Below, one piece after another: positions 6,478 to 7,160 of a DNA stretch of 7,160 nt. Below the pieces are notes generated by a model. The model was not told where the DNA came from. It worked only from the letters and a program-made list of their open reading frames with translations, and made no database searches. Numbering within the stretch: the stretch's first letter is position 1; each line of letters begins with the position of its first letter. Source of the stretch: Candidatus Aminicenantota bacterium (lineage in GTDB: Bacteria; Acidobacteriota; Aminicenantia; Aminicenantales; Saccharicenantaceae); NCBI GenBank assembly GCA_022867105.1, contig JALHVH010000263.1:1-7160 (forward strand), in the 5' to 3' direction. The position numbers were made by a program, and so were the translations under genes.

Positions 6478-6524
6478 CGTCCCTGCGGTCACGTCCGACG
6501 AAATCAGGGGAAAAAGCCGCGCCC
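6478..6524. other. Short convergent intergenic spacer
   Basis: 47 bp separate the converging ends of the regulator and the M1 peptidase. GACGT (6476-6480) can pair with ACGTC (6491-6495) around a 10-nt loop, but no T-run follows on the plus strand. On the minus strand there is a run of five T (6510-6514) without a convincing stem before it. No standard intrinsic terminator is seen for either gene. Confidence 0.4.
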
Positions 6525-7160
6525 TCAGGTGAACTTGCCCGGAACGGCCTTGTCGGGATTGACACGGATCCTGGAAGGCTTTCCGGAGAGCTTCAACCTG
6601 AACTCCTGGTTCGGGGCGTCCACGACGACCTTCTCCCGGAAGACCTTTCCCCCGCTCCGCCACTCGATCCAAAGAGGGAAGACGAACGGCCCCTTGGCCT
6701 GCGCGATCCTGACGAGGAGCACATCCTCCCCGCCTATCTTTTCTTCCATCGTGAACACCCGGACCTCGGGCAGCTCATAGGAAAAGAACCATCCTTGGAA
6801 GAAGCCTTTGAGGTCCCTTCCGGAGACTTTCTCCATGATATCGCGGAACTGTCCTGTCCGTGCCGCCCCGAACTTATAGGTCCCATAAAAGTCTTGGAGG
6901 CCCTTGAAGAAGGCCTCGTCGCCGAGGATCTCGCGGAGCATGTTCAGGGCCAGGGCCGACTTGTCGTAGATGATCGCCTGGTAGGCGTCGAAATCGTAGA
7001 AGCTCAGGCGTGACCCCAGGGATATCGGCCCCTTGTGGGACTTCTTCTCGGTCCACTGGGAGAACCTCTTCAGGATCGAGGCGTAGACCTCTTCCCCGTA
7101 CCGCTTCCGCAGGTAAAGGGCGGCCGCGAACTGAGCCATGCCCTCGCTGAGCCATTGGTC
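6525..7160 (-). CDS. M1-family (gluzincin) metallopeptidase, C-terminal part (truncated by window edge)
   Basis: The reverse strand reads 211 codons from the window edge to a TGA at 6527-6525. The fragment begins DQWLSEGMAQFAAALYLRKR. WLSEG matches the third zinc-ligand motif (WLxEG) of M1 aminopeptidases, which lies about 20 residues after HExxH, so HExxH should be just outside the window. About 60 residues on, AIIYDKSALALNMLREILGD matches the family's Y-x-K-(G/S)-A block, whose Tyr stabilises the transition state. The helical segment LKGFFQGWFFSYELPEV follows the usual F-x-x-W pattern, and the last 80 residues look like a beta-rich domain (PLWIEWRSGGKVFREKVVV). The tail after the catalytic block is short, so no large ERAP/APN-type C-terminal helical domain is present. 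It likely trims peptides at the N-terminus. Location cannot be judged without the N-terminus. It is convergent with the regulator and probably belongs to another transcription unit. Confidence 0.9.
   Translation of the reverse strand, partial: DQWLSEGMAQFAAALYLRKRYGEEVYASILKRFSQWTEKKSHKGPISLGSRLSFYDFDAYQAIIYDKSALALNMLREILGDEAFFKGLQDFYGTYKFGAARTGQFRDIMEKVSGRDLKGFFQGWFFSYELPEVRVFTMEEKIGGEDVLLVRIAQAKGPFVFPLWIEWRSGGKVFREKVVVDAPNQEFRLKLSGKPSRIRVNPDKAVPGKFT

Noticed and set aside
6476..6495. Terminator hairpin after the regulator (GACGT/ACGTC)
   Set aside because: The stem is only five base pairs and no T-run follows it on the plus strand.
4951..6672. 573-aa minus-strand open frame opposite the regulator and spanning the convergent gap
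   Set aside because: It crosses the NtrC-type gene and the M1 peptidase end in the wrong frame. Its Asp/Glu/Leu/Val-rich composition is typical of an antisense shadow.
1..7160. Mobile element, CRISPR, tRNA/rRNA or recent transfer
   Set aside because: No transposase, integrase, spaced repeats or RNA gene was seen, and codon style is similar across all genes.

Overview
This window looks like chromosomal DNA from a GC-rich, Gram-negative-type bacterium. It carries type II secretion/type IV pilus machinery, an exported small protein, an NtrC-type sigma-54 activator and an M1 metallopeptidase. The gene mix and the PDZ-containing polytopic histidine kinase would suit Acidobacteriota, Aminicenantota or a deltaproteobacterial lineage. 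This placement is an impression from protein style; nothing in the window (no rRNA, no marker gene) fixes the taxon. I see no mobile element, CRISPR array, tRNA or rRNA.

Layout: (1) 1-1696, minus strand: a GspF/PilC-type inner-membrane platform protein (488-1696), followed by the first 155 codons of a GspE/PilB-type assembly ATPase (1-466, running off the left edge). (2) 1697-1886: a 190-bp divergent intergenic region with one TTGACA promoter facing each way and a set of 10-bp inverted and direct repeats between them. (3) 1887-6477, plus strand: a 93-aa predicted exported protein of unknown function, a 946-aa sensor kinase (TM, PDZ, nine more TM segments, GAF, PAS, HisKA, HATPase) and a 462-aa NtrC-family regulator (receiver, AAA+ with GAFTGA, Fis-type HTH). 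(4) 6525-7160, minus strand: the C-terminal part of an M1-family (gluzincin) metallopeptidase, convergent with the regulator and cut by the right edge. The largest stretch without a gene is the 190-bp divergent region.

How they may work together (inference): the kinase and regulator form one two-component system, with 2 bp between the kinase stop and the regulator start. The kinase places a PDZ domain outside the membrane and would phosphorylate Asp55 of the regulator, which then activates sigma-54 promoters. The small exported protein heads the same transcription unit and could be an accessory or ligand of the sensor. The position of this pair, back to back with secretion/pilus genes and sharing one control region, recalls PilS/PilR, but no sigma-54 promoter was seen in the shared region, so the regulon cannot be read from here.

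The most distinctive non-coding signal is that both divergent promoters put the predicted transcription start at or within 2 nt of the start codon. The first gene on each side therefore appears to be leaderless, while the internal genes of the two units have purine-rich ribosome binding sites.
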